Made by a program: the position numbers and the translations under genes. Below are positions 10,184 through 19,828 of a stretch of 64,000 nucleotides of DNA, piece after piece. The notes below the pieces were generated by a model. The model ran no database searches. It saw nothing but the letters and a program-made list of their open reading frames with translations, and was not told the origin of the DNA. Each line of letters begins with the position of its first letter. Within the stretch, counting starts at the first letter, position 1. The DNA is from Streptomyces sp. MST-110588 (lineage in GTDB: Bacteria > Actinomycetota > Actinomycetes > Streptomycetales > Streptomycetaceae): assembly GCF_022695595.1 (NCBI RefSeq), contig NZ_CP074380.1, positions 1-64,000 of the forward strand, read 5' to 3'.

Positions 10184-12319
10184 GAGCCCGCGGCCGGTGG
10201 TGGAGGTCGGCGCGCACGTCACCTACCGGGGACAGACCTGGCAGGTCGCCGCCTTGCAGGGCCGGCAGGTCTACCTGCTGCAGGAGGGCGGCACCGGAAC
10301 AAGGCTGCTCCTGGGGCGGTTGTTCACCGATCCGAGCTTCGAAGTAGTGGGCGTACGGTCGCCGGACGCGGTGCCACAGTGGGGGCTGTTCCAGACCGTT
10401 CCGGTGGCGGCCCAGCAGCGGGCGCTGGCCTGGCTGCCCCACATCCGGGAGGCAGAGACCGGGTGGCCGCACCCTGAGGGTGGCCGTGACGGCCAGACGA
10501 TGCGGCCGGAGTACGACCCCGAGCGGTGGACGCTGGCGCAACGCGACGCGGCCAAGGCGAAGGAACTGGCGGCGCTCGGCTTCGCGCGGGTGACGCGTAC
10601 GACGGTGGAGCGGATGCGGCATGGCTACCGCAAGCAGGGGTTGTGGGGGCTGGTCGACAAGCGTGCGGTGCCGACACGCGGCCGACATCCGACGGGGTAT
10701 GCCGACGAGCGGATCGTGGCCGCGGTGCTGGAGGCGCTGCGGCGCCAGCGAGGCCGGTCGAAGGGAACGGCGAAAGGGCTGCAGGTACTGGTCGGGCAGA
10801 TCCTGGAGGACACGCACGGGCGCGGCGTGGTGGAGATGCCGTCACGGTCGACGTTCAACCGGCTGGTGAGTGTGCTGGCCGACCCGGCCGAGCATCCGGG
10901 ACGCCCGGCACGGACCGCCAGCACGCCCGCCCGGGCCTCGTCGGCGCTGGTGGTGCTGCGGCCGGGGGAGCAGGTGCAGATCGACACCACCCGCCTGGAC
11001 ATCATGGCCGTCCTCGAGGACGGCAGCCTGGGGCGGCCGGAGCTGACCATTGCCGCCGACGTCGCCACCCGCTCCATCCTGGCCGCCGTCCTGCGCCCGC
11101 ACAGCACCAAAGCCGTCGACGCCGCCCTCCTCCTGGCCGAGATGGCCGTCCCCCACCCAGCCCGGCCGACCTGGCCCCAGTCGCTTCACCTGTCGCGTGC
11201 CGAGGTGCCGTATCAGCGGATGTTGTCGCTGGACGAACGGCTGGAGGGCGCGGCCGCCCGCCCGGTGATCGTGCCCGAGACGATCGTCGTCGACCGGGGA
11301 AGATCTACCTCTCACAGGGCTTCGTCGCCGCCTGCGAGACGCTCGGGGTGAGCGTGCAGCCCGCCCCGCCCCGCCGCCCGCAGGCCAAGACTGTGGTGGA
11401 GCGGGCCTTCGGCTCGATCAACGACCTGTTCTGCCAGCATGTCGTCGGCCACACCGGATCCAACCCCCAGCGCCGCGGCTCCAAGACATCGGCCGAGACC
11501 CGGTGGACGATCCCTCAGATGCAGGACTTCCTCGACGAATGGATCACCTGCGGCTGGCAGAACCGGCCCCACGACGGACTGCGCCACCCCGTCCTGCCCA
11601 AAACCGCCCTCACCCCGAACCAGATGCGGGCCGCGCTGATCACCATCAGCGGCTACGTGCCGGTGCCACTGAGCAGGGCCGACTACCTCGAGCTGCTGCC
11701 CGTTCGCTGGCAGCCCATCACCGAATGCGGCATCCGCCTCGACTACCGCACCTACAACCACGACACCCTCGACCCTTACCGCAGCCAGCGCTCCCCCGTC
11801 GCGGCCAAGGACGGCAAGTGGGAGGTCCACCACAACCCCCACGACGCCCGTCAGATCTTCGTCCGTCTCACCGACGGACAGCTCCACGAAATCCCCTGGA
11901 TCCACCGCGACCACGTCCACCAGCCATTCAACGACGCCCTCTGGCGCCACATCCACACCGAGGTCGAACAACGCGGAGACCGCGGCCAGCACGAGGCCGA
12001 CCTCGCCGATGCTCTGGACCAGCTCCTGCGCCGCACCCGCGGCCCCGCCGGTACGGAACACCAAGCCAGCCCCAGCAAACGGCGTCGTATCCGCGGTACG
12101 GCCGTGCCGCTGCCCGACCTGCCCGGGCAGCGGCGCCCGCTCGCAGCAGAGACCGCACCGGCCCCGGAACCGGACTGGAGCAAAAGCCTGGACGACCTGA
12201 TCAGCACCGCCCCGGCCACGGAGTCGGGCACTGGCGATCCGGAAAGCACAAGCGCGGCGCCGGCCGAGGCAGGCGGCTACGGGCTGTGGGACGCCGAAGC
12301 GGAAGCCGAGCAGTGGTGA
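10164..12319 (+). pseudogene. tnsB: TnsB/Mu-type DDE transposase (one frameshift)
   Basis: TnsB binds the transposon ends and joins their 3' ends to target DNA. The product is about 718 aa from GTG (VGGAHDKSPRP). It has an N-terminal DNA-binding region with helix-turn-helix character, an rve/DDE catalytic core and a Mu-transposase-like C-terminal domain. Catalytic residues are visible as Asp in QIDTTRLD, Asp in IVVDRGK and Glu in KTVVERAFGSI. A single frame change near 11299 fits one missing G in a GGGG run (CGG GGG AAG), and conservation continues on both sides. The stop overlaps the tnsC start (GTGA). Confidence 0.82.
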
Positions 12320-13426
12320 ACGCCTCGCCGGGCATGAGCGATGCATCGGCCCGCAGGTCCCCGTCGACGGCGGACCGGTCTCCCGGGGCCGCGGCAAGCA
12401 CCGCCGACGACGCCCCTGATCCGCAGCTTCAGTCGGTGACCACCTGGGACGGCTTCCATGCCTTCGCCACCACTCCCGTGGCCGCTCCTCCCCCGCCCGA
12501 CGCACCCTCTCGCAGTCTGGAGGAGCGCCTGGCCTACCACTCGCGGTTCGTCACCGTGCGTACCCCCGCCATCGACGCTCTCGCCAAGAACGTGCGCATC
12601 CTGATGACCCTCGGCCGCCACCCACCAGGCCGTCACCGCACGGCCGTCCCTGATCGTCACCGGCCCCGCCGGCGCCGGGAAAACCACCGCCCTGCTTCAG
12701 GTCGGACGCCCCTGCTACCTCGCCCACACCCGACGCCACGGCGCTTCGACAGCGGCCGGACAGGCCCCGGTCGCCTACGTCCTGGTCCCGCCTGCCGCCA
12801 GCGCCAAGACCCTCGCCATCGAATTCGCCCGCTACCTCGGCATCCCCGTCACCGCCGGCATGTCCCAGGCCCAGATCACAGGCGCCGTCTGCCACACCTA
12901 CACCGCCGCGGGCGTCCATCTGGTGATGATCGACAAGATCCACCGGCTCAACCCCCGCACCACCACCGGCGCCCAGAGCGCCGACCTGATCAAAGACCTC
13001 ACCGAACGCATCGGCGCCACCTTCGTCTACGCCGGCATCGACGTCACCACCACACCCCTGTTCACCGGGGTACGCGGCGCGCAGCTCGCCGGACGCGCCT
13101 CCCTCATCGACTGCTCCGCCTTCCCCGCCCGCCTCGGCGACGAACAGCCCTTCCGCGACCTCATCACCGCCATGGAAGGCGCGCTCGACCTGCGCCACCA
13201 CCGGCCCGGAACCCTCCCCCGGCTGGCCCCCTACCTCCACGAGCGCACCGCCGGCCGCATCGGCAGCCTCGCCCGCCTCATCCGCCAGGCCGCCATCACC
13301 GCCATGATCGACGGCACCGAACGCATCACCAAGACCACCCTCGAAGCAGTCCGCCTGGACCACCTCGCCGAACAGCACTACCGTCCCCAAACCCGGCCCC
13401 GGAGCCGGAATACCAGCCCCCCGTGA
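12316..13426 (+). pseudogene. tnsC: TnsC-like AAA+ ATPase, transposition regulator (frameshifted)
   Basis: TnsC links the target selector (TniQ) to the TnsA/B transposase. After a Pro/Ala-rich N-terminus the protein has an AAA+ core with Walker A GPAGAGKTT, a Walker B-like VHLVMIDKIHRL and a following IGATFVYAGID sensor region. A frame change near 12617 lies just upstream of Walker A and needs a net gain of one base or loss of two. The GTG start overlaps the tnsB stop and the stop overlaps the tniQ start, so the order and coupling are typical of the module. Confidence 0.75.
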
Positions 13427-14324
13427 GCCGGACAGACGTCACAGCCCCTGCCCCGGCTGCGGCCGCCCCCACGCAGCGCGACGTCCTCACTGCTAAGGCA
13501 TGGCTGCGGATCCCGTCAGTCGCGCCGGGCGTATTCCGCCTACGGCCGCTGACCGGCGAAGCGACCGCCTCATACGTCCAACGCCTCGCCGACGCCCACC
13601 ATCTGGCGCTCCCCCAGCTCCTCCACGGCGTCGGCATCACCCCCACAGCCACGGCACCCTGCCCGCAGCCGAACTCCACCTCAACCACAACGCAGCCCGG
13701 CACCTCACCGTCCTCACCCGCACGTCCCTCCCCACCTGACGCGCGCCCTGCCCCGCCTGGCCCCAAACAACGACGCCCATCACATCGCTGCCACCGCGCG
13801 CTGGAAACGACTCGAGGCCGGGCAGCAGCCCGTCCGCGCCTGCACCCTGTGCACCCGCCACCGCAGCCACGACACCACCGACACCGCCTGGCTCCACCCG
13901 AAGCCGCACCGGCTGACGTGCCCGCGCCACCACCGAGCCACCCCCGACCCGCGGCTCACCTCCCCCTCCACACTCGGGCGACGCCCGAAATCACCGACGC
14001 GCACCACGCCCACCAGCGACTCCTACGGCACCCACGCGCCCTCACCGCCTGGACCGCGGCACACGCCATCACCACCCGCTGGTACGACCACCAGCCACAC
14101 CTCACCCACCGCTGGCACACCCGCCTGACCCGGCTCTGCAAGGACAACCCTCACCTGACCACCACGAGCAGCGCCTCCCCCGCCCTCCTGACCCGCGACC
14201 TGATCACCTATCCCGAAACCGTTGCCCTCGCCCGCACACTCGCCACCCTGCCCAACCGGCCACACCGCACCACGGACGACGACCTCAGCCTCATCGCCCA
14301 CCGACTCGCACTCCCACGCCTGGC
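13423..14324 (+). pseudogene. tniQ: TniQ-like target selector, 5' part (frameshifted, IS-interrupted)
   Basis: TniQ proteins choose the insertion site. The N-terminal signature is FRLRPLTGEATASYVQRLAD. The zinc finger can be read across frames as CTLCTRH followed by RLTCPRHHRA. Frame changes occur near 13650 (C run in ATCACCCCC), near 13735 and again before 14000. At LALPRLA the gene is cut by the IS21-like element, and its last codons reappear beyond the element. Overlap of its GTG with the tnsC stop supports membership of the tns operon. Confidence 0.65.
14317..14324. repeat. 8-bp target-site duplication, left copy (CGCCTGGC)
   Basis: CGCCTGGC directly precedes the TGTG end of the IS21-like element and recurs immediately after its other end at 17660-17667. 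Eight base pairs is at the upper end of target duplications reported for the IS21 family. Confidence 0.65.
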
Positions 14325-14385
14325 TGTGCCACTTTCACGGGGAGTCATTTCGAGGTGACTTGGGGAGTCGTTTCGTGACGTCAGA
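14325..14385. repeat. IS21-like terminal repeat, left end
   Basis: Begins TGTGCCAC and contains GGGGAGTCATTTCGAGGTGA followed by a second iteration, GGGGAGTCGTTTCGTGACGT. The right end read inwards has GGGAGCCGTTTCGATGTGAC and then GTGGGAGTCG. Repeated sites at IS21 ends are usual and are thought to bind IstA. Confidence 0.7.
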
Positions 14386-14452
14386 CAAGATCAACGTCAG
14401 TGGCTTTTGATGTCACTCTCGACTGTCAGTGCCGGGTGGAAGACTGCCCGGC

Positions 14453-15049
14453 ATGATCGAACCGAACCCGAAAGCGGACCTTCTCCGATACCTGCAAGAA
14501 GCGCGTGAAGCCCTGGTGTGGAAGCTCGATGGGCTCTCGGAGTACGACATCCGCCGTCCGCTGACTTCCACAGGCACGAACCTGTTGGGGCTGGTCAAGC
14601 ATGTCGCCGGTGTGGAACTGGGCTATTTCGGTGACACGTTCGGGCGGCCGTTCTTCGACGAGGACCCGCCGCCCTGGTGGTATACGGAGGACACAGAACC
14701 CAACTCGGACATGTGGGCCACGGCATACGAGTCACGCGAATACATCGTCGGGCTGTATCGACAGGCGTGGAAGCACTCCGACAGCACGATCGCGACGCTG
14801 CCGCTTGAGGCGACAGGACACGTCCCGTGGTGGCCGGAGGAACGTCGGGAGGTGACACTGCACCACATCCTGGTGCGCGTGATCTCCGATACTCAGCGGC
14901 ACGCCGGCCACGCGGACATCGTGCGAGAGCTCATCGACGGATCCGTCGGGTATCTGCAGGGCAAGGACAACATGCCGCCAGGGGATCAGGCGTGGTGGGA
15001 GGACCACCGGAGCCGCCTGGAGCGCGTGGCGCGGGAAGTCGACGGCTGA
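14453..15049 (+). CDS. DinB-family (DUF664-like) protein, passenger in IS21-like element
   Basis: Intact 198-aa protein (MIEPNPKADLLRYLQEARE onwards) with the four-helix DinB/DUF664 fold pattern. One metal-ligand His is visible in GLVKHVAGVELGYFG and more in LHHILVRVISDTQRHAGHAD. Relatives include mycothiol-dependent and other metal-dependent small-molecule transferases. The substrate cannot be told from sequence. I prefer the ATG at 14453, although an in-frame GTG lies 24 nt upstream. It sits between the left terminal repeat and istB, read towards istB, and is followed by a strong hairpin. Unlike its transposon neighbours it shows no frameshift. Confidence 0.8.
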   Translation: MIEPNPKADLLRYLQEAREALVWKLDGLSEYDIRRPLTSTGTNLLGLVKHVAGVELGYFGDTFGRPFFDEDPPPWWYTEDTEPNSDMWATAYESREYIVGLYRQAWKHSDSTIATLPLEATGHVPWWPEERREVTLHHILVRVISDTQRHAGHADIVRELIDGSVGYLQGKDNMPPGDQAWWEDHRSRLERVAREVDG

Positions 15050-15062
15050 TCTCTCCACTGCT

Positions 15063-15089
15063 GCCGACCCCGCTGGCTCCGGGGTCGGC
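15063..15089. terminator. Bidirectional hairpin terminator
   Basis: A perfect 10-bp stem (GCCGACCCCG pairing with CGGGGTCGGC) around a 7-nt loop lies between the convergent dinB-like gene and istB. It can serve both strands. No U-tract follows, as is usual in Streptomyces. Confidence 0.7.
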
Positions 15090-15102
15090 CCTGCGGCGTC
15101 GT

Positions 15103-15891
15103 TCAGCTGGCCTGGGTTTGTTCGGCCAGGGCTTTGGTATGGGCGAGGCTGTAGGACTCGGTGCCGGTCTGGATGATGGCGCCATTGAAGGTCAGGCGGT
15201 CGACTATGGCCGCGCAGAGCCGCGGATCCGTGAACGTTTTCGTCCACCCGCTGAAACTTTCGTTCGAAGCGATGGCAACGCTGTTCTTCTCCTCGCGCTC
15301 GGTCAGAACCTGAAACAGCAGCTCAGCGCCCCTGCGGTCAAGCTCCATATAGCCGAGTTCATCAATGCATAACAGATCGACGCGGCCGTAGCGGGCGATC
15401 GTCTTGGACAGCTGCTTCTCGTCGGCGGCTTCGACGAGTTCGTTGACGAGCTTGGTGGCCAGCACGTAGCGGACGCGGAAGCCGTGCATCGCGGCCTCCG
15501 TGCCCAGGGCGATCAGCAGGTGGGACTTGCCGGTGCCGGAGTCGCCGATCAGGCAGAGCGGCTCCCCTTTCTTGACCCATTCGCAGGTGGCGAGGGTGTT
15601 GACGGTGGCCGGGTCGACGTTGAGGTTGGCGTCGAAGTCGAATACCCGCAGGCTCTTGTCGCGGGGGAAGGAAGCGGCCTTGATCCGGCGTTCTGAGCGT
15701 CGGCGGGCCCGGTCGTCGCACTCGGTCATCAGCAGTTCGGCGAGGAACGCCCGATACGACATCTGATCGCGTGCGGCGCCTTCGGCGAGGTCGGCGAACT
15801 GCTGGCGGATGGAGGGCAGCCTGAGCATGCGGCATGCCTGGTCGATCGAGGCGGTGGCGGCTTCTTCGGTCAGTCCGCGCTTACGTGTCAT
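15103..15891 (-). CDS. istB: IstB-type ATPase of IS21-like element
   Basis: IstB is the AAA+ helper that stimulates IstA-mediated transposition. The intact 262-aa protein shows Walker A GDSGTGKS, Walker B LLCIDELGYMELD and the conserved segment NSVAIASNESFSGW. Its ATG overlaps the istA stop (ATGA), the standard istA-istB coupling. A degraded relative lies at about 30.2-30.5 kb in this window. Confidence 0.92.
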   Translation of the reverse strand: MTRKRGLTEEAATASIDQACRMLRLPSIRQQFADLAEGAARDQMSYRAFLAELLMTECDDRARRRSERRIKAASFPRDKSLRVFDFDANLNVDPATVNTLATCEWVKKGEPLCLIGDSGTGKSHLLIALGTEAAMHGFRVRYVLATKLVNELVEAADEKQLSKTIARYGRVDLLCIDELGYMELDRRGAELLFQVLTEREEKNSVAIASNESFSGWTKTFTDPRLCAAIVDRLTFNGAIIQTGTESYSLAHTKALAEQTQAS

Positions 15892-17515
15892 GATCCCTCT
15901 TTCTCTCCGGCCGTGCGGCCGTGCCGTTTCAGGAGCTGGTCGTAGTGGGCCACCGACGGCAGCGGCCGGTTGTCGGGCGGGAGGTGGGACAGCTTCCAGT
16001 CGGACAGGAAGGTGACAGTGCCGCCGGGCTCCTCCTGCGGCTGGACGGGATGGGCCGGGGTGGGCTTCGCGGGCTCGGTGAAGGTCTCGCCTTCGGCAGC
16101 CTTGCGGGCCTCCAGCGCGACCGCGTCCGCGGTCAGGGCGCCTGCCTGGTGGGCTGCGGCGAGTCCGGCGACGACGTGTTCGTGTTCCATGTGGCGGCCC
16201 AGCAGCAGCACCTCGATCAAGGCTCTGGTGCCAGCAGCCTCGCCGTGCGCGGCGCGGGCTGCGGCCCACCAGGCTTCGTGGACGGGGGTGAACCTCCCTG
16301 CGGCTTTGGCCTGTTCGAGGGCGGTCGCTCCAGGAAAGGCGCCCGGCTTGCGCAGGAGTGCTTCCAGGTAGTGGTCCAGGACCAGGCGGGATTCGCCCCG
16401 GCCGCTGAGGCGTTCGTGGTGGGCGACCACAGTCCGCCCGTCATAGACGACCAGGTCATTGGCGTGCAGCAGCACCCGCAGCTGGCGTCCGATGAAGCGG
16501 ACCGGGACCGAATAGGAGTTGCAGCGCACCGTGACCTGGCCGAACCGGTTGACCCGCGGAGTGAACCACCGCCCGGTCTCGAACACCTCGCGGGGCAGTG
16601 GCCGCAGCAGCGGCCGTTCCTGGGCGAAGCACTCACCGATAGTGCGGGGCTTCGAGCGCAGACGCCGGCCTTCGTCGTCCAGGTCCCACTGGTCGACCAT
16701 GGCGTTCAGCTCGGTCAGCGAGGCCACCTCGGGGACAGGGACGAAGTGGTTGCGGCGGTAGTAGCCGATCTGCCCTTCGACACCGCCCTTCTCGTGGGCG
16801 CCCTCGATGCCGGGACGGCAGTAAAAAAACATCGACGCCCCAGTGCGAGCGGAAGGCCGTCCAGCGGTCGTTCTCCACCCTCGCCCTGGACAGGCCCAGA
16901 ACCCGCTCGACCGCAGCCCGCAGGTTGTCATAGCGGATGCGGCCGCGGGTATGCCGCCCAGCACCCGAAACGCGTGCACGTGCCCTTCGAAAAACGCCTC
17001 CTGGCCGCAGGAGGCGAACACCCGGTGCACCGCCTTGCCGGAGTAGGACAGCCGCAGCGAGAACAGATAGACCTTGGTCATCCTGCCCGCGAGCATGACG
17101 TGCACTTCACCGAAGTCGACCTCCGCCTCCGCTCCCGGCAGATGCGTCTGCGGCACGAACATCGCGTCCGGGCCCAGCGGTCCTTCACGTAGACGCGGAC
17201 CATGGGATACGAGATGTCGTTGGCCGCATGGTCTCCGACCAGGCGGTCGTAGATGCGCTGGGCGGTGTGCCGCTGCTTGGGCGGAGCGTCCAGGTCAGCC
17301 AGCAGCATCCCGTCGATCAACGGCTTGTAGGGATCGAGCCGGGACTCCTTGCGTCGTTGCTTCTTCCGCGGCTCGGGCCACTGCCCGTCCAGGGCCCGCC
17401 GGACCGTCCTCCAGGTCACGTTGTGCGTGCGCTGAAGCGCCCGCAACGACATCCCCATCCGGTGATCCCGGCGGATCGCCGCGTACAACTCGACCTTCGA
17501 CTGCGAGTTACCCAT
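15888..17515 (-). pseudogene. istA: IstA-type transposase of IS21-like element (frameshifted)
   Basis: IstA is the DDE transposase of IS21. The N-terminus (MGNSQSKVELYAAIRRDHRM) has a helix-turn-helix (SLRALQRTHNVTWRTVRRAL). The catalytic core includes AEVDFGEVHVML (first Asp) and EGAHEKGGVEGQIGYYRRN (Glu), and the C-terminus carries the Mu-like beta-barrel region. Frame changes near 17155, 16935 and 16825 break it. The segments between them still match the family when read in the alternative frames (for example MENDRWTAFRSHWGVDVF), which suggests indel errors. Confidence 0.82.
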
Positions 17516-17597
17516 GAGGCCCCCAGCGGAGAAGCACACCTTACAGTCCCACCGCAAGCCCTCAAGTGACGTCAAAACAAACTGCCATCGCAAACTC

Positions 17598-17659
17598 GGT
17601 CAGATGGCGACTCCCACAGTCACATCGAAACGGCTCCCGAAGTCACGCACATAACCACA
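17598..17659. repeat. IS21-like terminal repeat, right end
   Basis: Read on the minus strand from 17659 it starts TGTGGTTATGTGCGTGACTT, then GGGAGCCGTTTCGATGTGAC and GTGGGAGTCG. It pairs as an imperfect inverted repeat with the left end. The 5' bases differ by a short indel between the two ends, so the exact outer boundary rests partly on the flanking duplication. Confidence 0.62.
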
Positions 17660-17718
17660 CGCCTGGCCAGCAACGCGAACGATCCCTCCGGGTCTTCCTC
17701 ACCCACACACACCACTGA
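17660..17718 (+). pseudogene. tniQ: tniQ 3' remnant beyond the IS21-like element
   Basis: It starts with the second copy of CGCCTGGC and continues the tniQ frame as RLASNANDPSG. One inferred missing G in GGGTC then gives VFLTHTHH and a TGA stop. The assignment rests on the frame continuity and the target duplication, not on strong family motifs in this short piece. Confidence 0.5.
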
Positions 17719-18256
17719 CCAGCCACACCACACACCGAAGCCCCCAGAAAGCGCAGTCTCCTATAGACGCACCACCCCACCCACGAGAAAACCAAGATCA
17801 ATCCCACACAACTACCGGACCGCAGGCCAAACCCCCGAACAACCAAACCGAACACACCCCCAAGCCACGCCCACCACACCCGAGCACAACCACTTCAGCC
17901 ACCCCGAACCCCACCTCAAAGACGAAACACCACACCAAACCAGTCCAGCCACCTGAAGATCACTGCTCCGTCACAGCAGCAGGTCCTGACGACCTCGCAG
18001 CTGTCGGCGGGCGCTCGAGCACGGCGCGGCAGATGGCCGGTGGTCGACCTTGCGGCAGGTCGGGGAGCGAGCCGGCCGGGCCCCGCGGCAGGTCGAGGAG
18101 CACCTTCTGCACCGGGGTCCGGAACAGATGGCGGCGGGTGCGGCAGGCGGCCGGCGAGAGCTTTGGGCTGCTGCTGGGCCGGAACAGGAGTGCGGGCGGG
18201 CCGCCACACCGGGCGGGTGCGGCGGCCGTGGGGCATCGGCTCGTGGTTCGAGCCGG
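17719..18256. other. No gene recognised; A/C-rich spacer
   Basis: From about 17720 to 17945 the plus strand is rich in A and C (many CACAC and CCACC steps), unlike the flanking genes. This should hold the right end of the Tn7-like element, but I could not identify terminal repeats matching the region upstream of tnsA. Bases 17950-18256 carry only low-complexity reading frames. Confidence 0.4.
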
Positions 18257-19828
18257 TCAGCACAGCGGGGGACCGCCCGGCGTCACCGCGCCCTTGGGCA
18301 CCCCGAACCACTCCTGGAGCGCCTCCGCCAGCCCGGCCGTCGATGCCGGCGCCCCGGCGTCGGCCGCCCAGGCCGTGAAGCCGTCCGGACGGACGAGGAC
18401 CGCCGCCAGCTCCGGGCGGGACGGGCAGCCGACCCTCAGGGTCTCGACGCGGCCGGCATACCCCGCAGCGAGGGCCCGCAGCTCCGGGTCGCCGGTGAGG
18501 TCCAGCAAGAGCCCCCGGCCGCCGTGGAGGTGGTCCGCCAGGCGGCGGCCGTCGGCGAGTGCGAGGTCCGGGGTGCTGCGGCCGGTCAGCGGGTGCTCGC
18601 CCGGCAGCTCGTACCGCACCCCGCCACCGTTGAGCCGCGCGGTCAGGTACGTGGTGCCCGCGACCGTCCCCGCCAGGCCGCTGACGATCTCACGCAGGGC
18701 CCGGGACTGCGGGTCCGGGCGCATGGCCGCGACCTGGGACCGGGTCCAGTCCAGAACCCACGCACCGACCGGGTGCCGCTCGCAGGTATAGGAGTCCAGC
18801 AGCCCTTCCGGCGCCCGGCCGCCGACCACCGCGGCGAGCTTCCAGCCGAGGTTCACCGCGTCCCCGATCCCCAGGCTCAGCCCCTGGCTCCCGAACGCGG
18901 AGTGCACGTGCGCCGCGTCGCCCGCCAGCAGCACCCGGCCCTTGCGGTACTCGGTGACCTGGCGGGCGTGGTCGGTGAAGCGGGTCGCGGTCCGCACCCC
19001 GGTGATCGTGACGTCCACCCCGGACACACGGCGCAGCCGCGCCTGCAGGTCCTCGGCGGTGACCGGCGCGTCCCGGTCGGCCGGCGGGCCGTCGAACTCC
19101 ACGGTCACGACGCGGCCCGGCATCGGCCCGTAGGCGTACACCCCGGTGTCCGTGGCCCTCCAGCCGGCCGTCAGTCCCTCGGCGCCGGTCATCTCCACGA
19201 CCGCCTGATGACAGGTGATCTCCGGGTCCGTACCGGGAAAAGCGAACCCCGCGAGCTTGCGGACCGTGCTGCGGCCACCGTCGCAGCCCACGAGCCAGCC
19301 GGCGCGTATGGCCCCGTGGCTGGTCCGCACGGTCACGCCCCCGCCGTCCGCGTCGAAGCCGGTCAGCTCCACCCCCCGGCGCACCTCGACGCCGAGTTCG
19401 TCCGCCCGCCCGCCGAGCAGCCGCTCGATGTCCTGCTGCGTCACGAAAGCGATCCCGGCGGCGGGGCCGGCATCGCCAAGGCCCGGCTCCGTACGGTCGA
19501 CCAGATCGGCACGCAGCATGATCCCGGCGAAGTGCCCGACGATCCCGAGCCCTTGGCCCGCAGCCCCGCCTGTCTCCCCGCCGTTTTGCTCGTGCACGAA
19601 CGCCTGGATGCGGTCCACCGCCTGCCGCTGCACCGCGGCCAGCGCGGGCAGCAGCCCCCGGCGGTAGAGCGCCTCGGCGCTGGGCGTGGTGATCGCCCCG
19701 CCCTTGATCGTCGGGTCCACTTCGGTCCGGCGCTCCAGGACGGCCACCCGCGCGCCGCCGAGCCGCAGCTCGCACGCCAGCATCAGCCCGACCGGGCCGC
19801 CCCCGGCCACCACTACGTCATAGTCCAT
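18257..19828 (-). CDS. FAD-dependent aromatic monooxygenase (PheA/TfdB family)
   Basis: Intact 523-aa class A flavoprotein hydroxylase of the kind used in polyketide tailoring or phenol degradation. MDYDVVVAGGGPVGLMLACE carries the dinucleotide-binding GxGxxG. A central DG motif is seen in GWLVGCDGGRSTVRK, and VLLAGDAAHVHSAFGSQGLS is the second FAD (GD) motif. The C-terminal ~130 residues have the thioredoxin-like fold region usual in this subfamily. I start at the ATG at 19828, since upstream codons add only non-homologous residues. It stands alone with no biosynthetic neighbours, so its substrate is unknown. Confidence 0.88.
   Translation of the reverse strand: MDYDVVVAGGGPVGLMLACELRLGGARVAVLERRTEVDPTIKGGAITTPSAEALYRRGLLPALAAVQRQAVDRIQAFVHEQNGGETGGAAGQGLGIVGHFAGIMLRADLVDRTEPGLGDAGPAAGIAFVTQQDIERLLGGRADELGVEVRRGVELTGFDADGGGVTVRTSHGAIRAGWLVGCDGGRSTVRKLAGFAFPGTDPEITCHQAVVEMTGAEGLTAGWRATDTGVYAYGPMPGRVVTVEFDGPPADRDAPVTAEDLQARLRRVSGVDVTITGVRTATRFTDHARQVTEYRKGRVLLAGDAAHVHSAFGSQGLSLGIGDAVNLGWKLAAVVGGRAPEGLLDSYTCERHPVGAWVLDWTRSQVAAMRPDPQSRALREIVSGLAGTVAGTTYLTARLNGGGVRYELPGEHPLTGRSTPDLALADGRRLADHLHGGRGLLLDLTGDPELRALAAGYAGRVETLRVGCPSRPELAAVLVRPDGFTAWAADAGAPASTAGLAEALQEWFGVPKGAVTPGGPPLC

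Larger units (their letters stand above)
14325..17659. mobile_element. IS21-like element with DinB passenger gene
   Basis: The 3,335-bp element starts TGTG and ends CACA, as is common in the IS21 family. It contains istA and istB on the minus strand plus one extra gene on the plus strand. Its ends share an imperfect inverted repeat built on a GGGAGYCRTTTCGA core, present in two iterations at each end. It is flanked by an apparent 8-bp duplication and splits tniQ. Removing the element and one copy of CGCCTGGC restores the tniQ frame across the join (PRLA then SNANDPSG). Confidence 0.72.
9360..17718 (+). mobile_element. Tn7-like transposition module tnsA-tnsB-tnsC-tniQ, interrupted by an IS21-like element
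   Basis: Four genes in one direction encode TnsA-, TnsB-, TnsC- and TniQ-type proteins. The junctions overlap (20 nt between tnsA and tnsB, GTGA at tnsB/tnsC and tnsC/tniQ), so they form one operon. The coordinates span the genes only: I could not identify the transposon's own end repeats on either side. The divergent DarT-like operon lies immediately upstream and may be cargo. The 3' end of tniQ is displaced by an IS21-like insertion. Confidence 0.7.
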
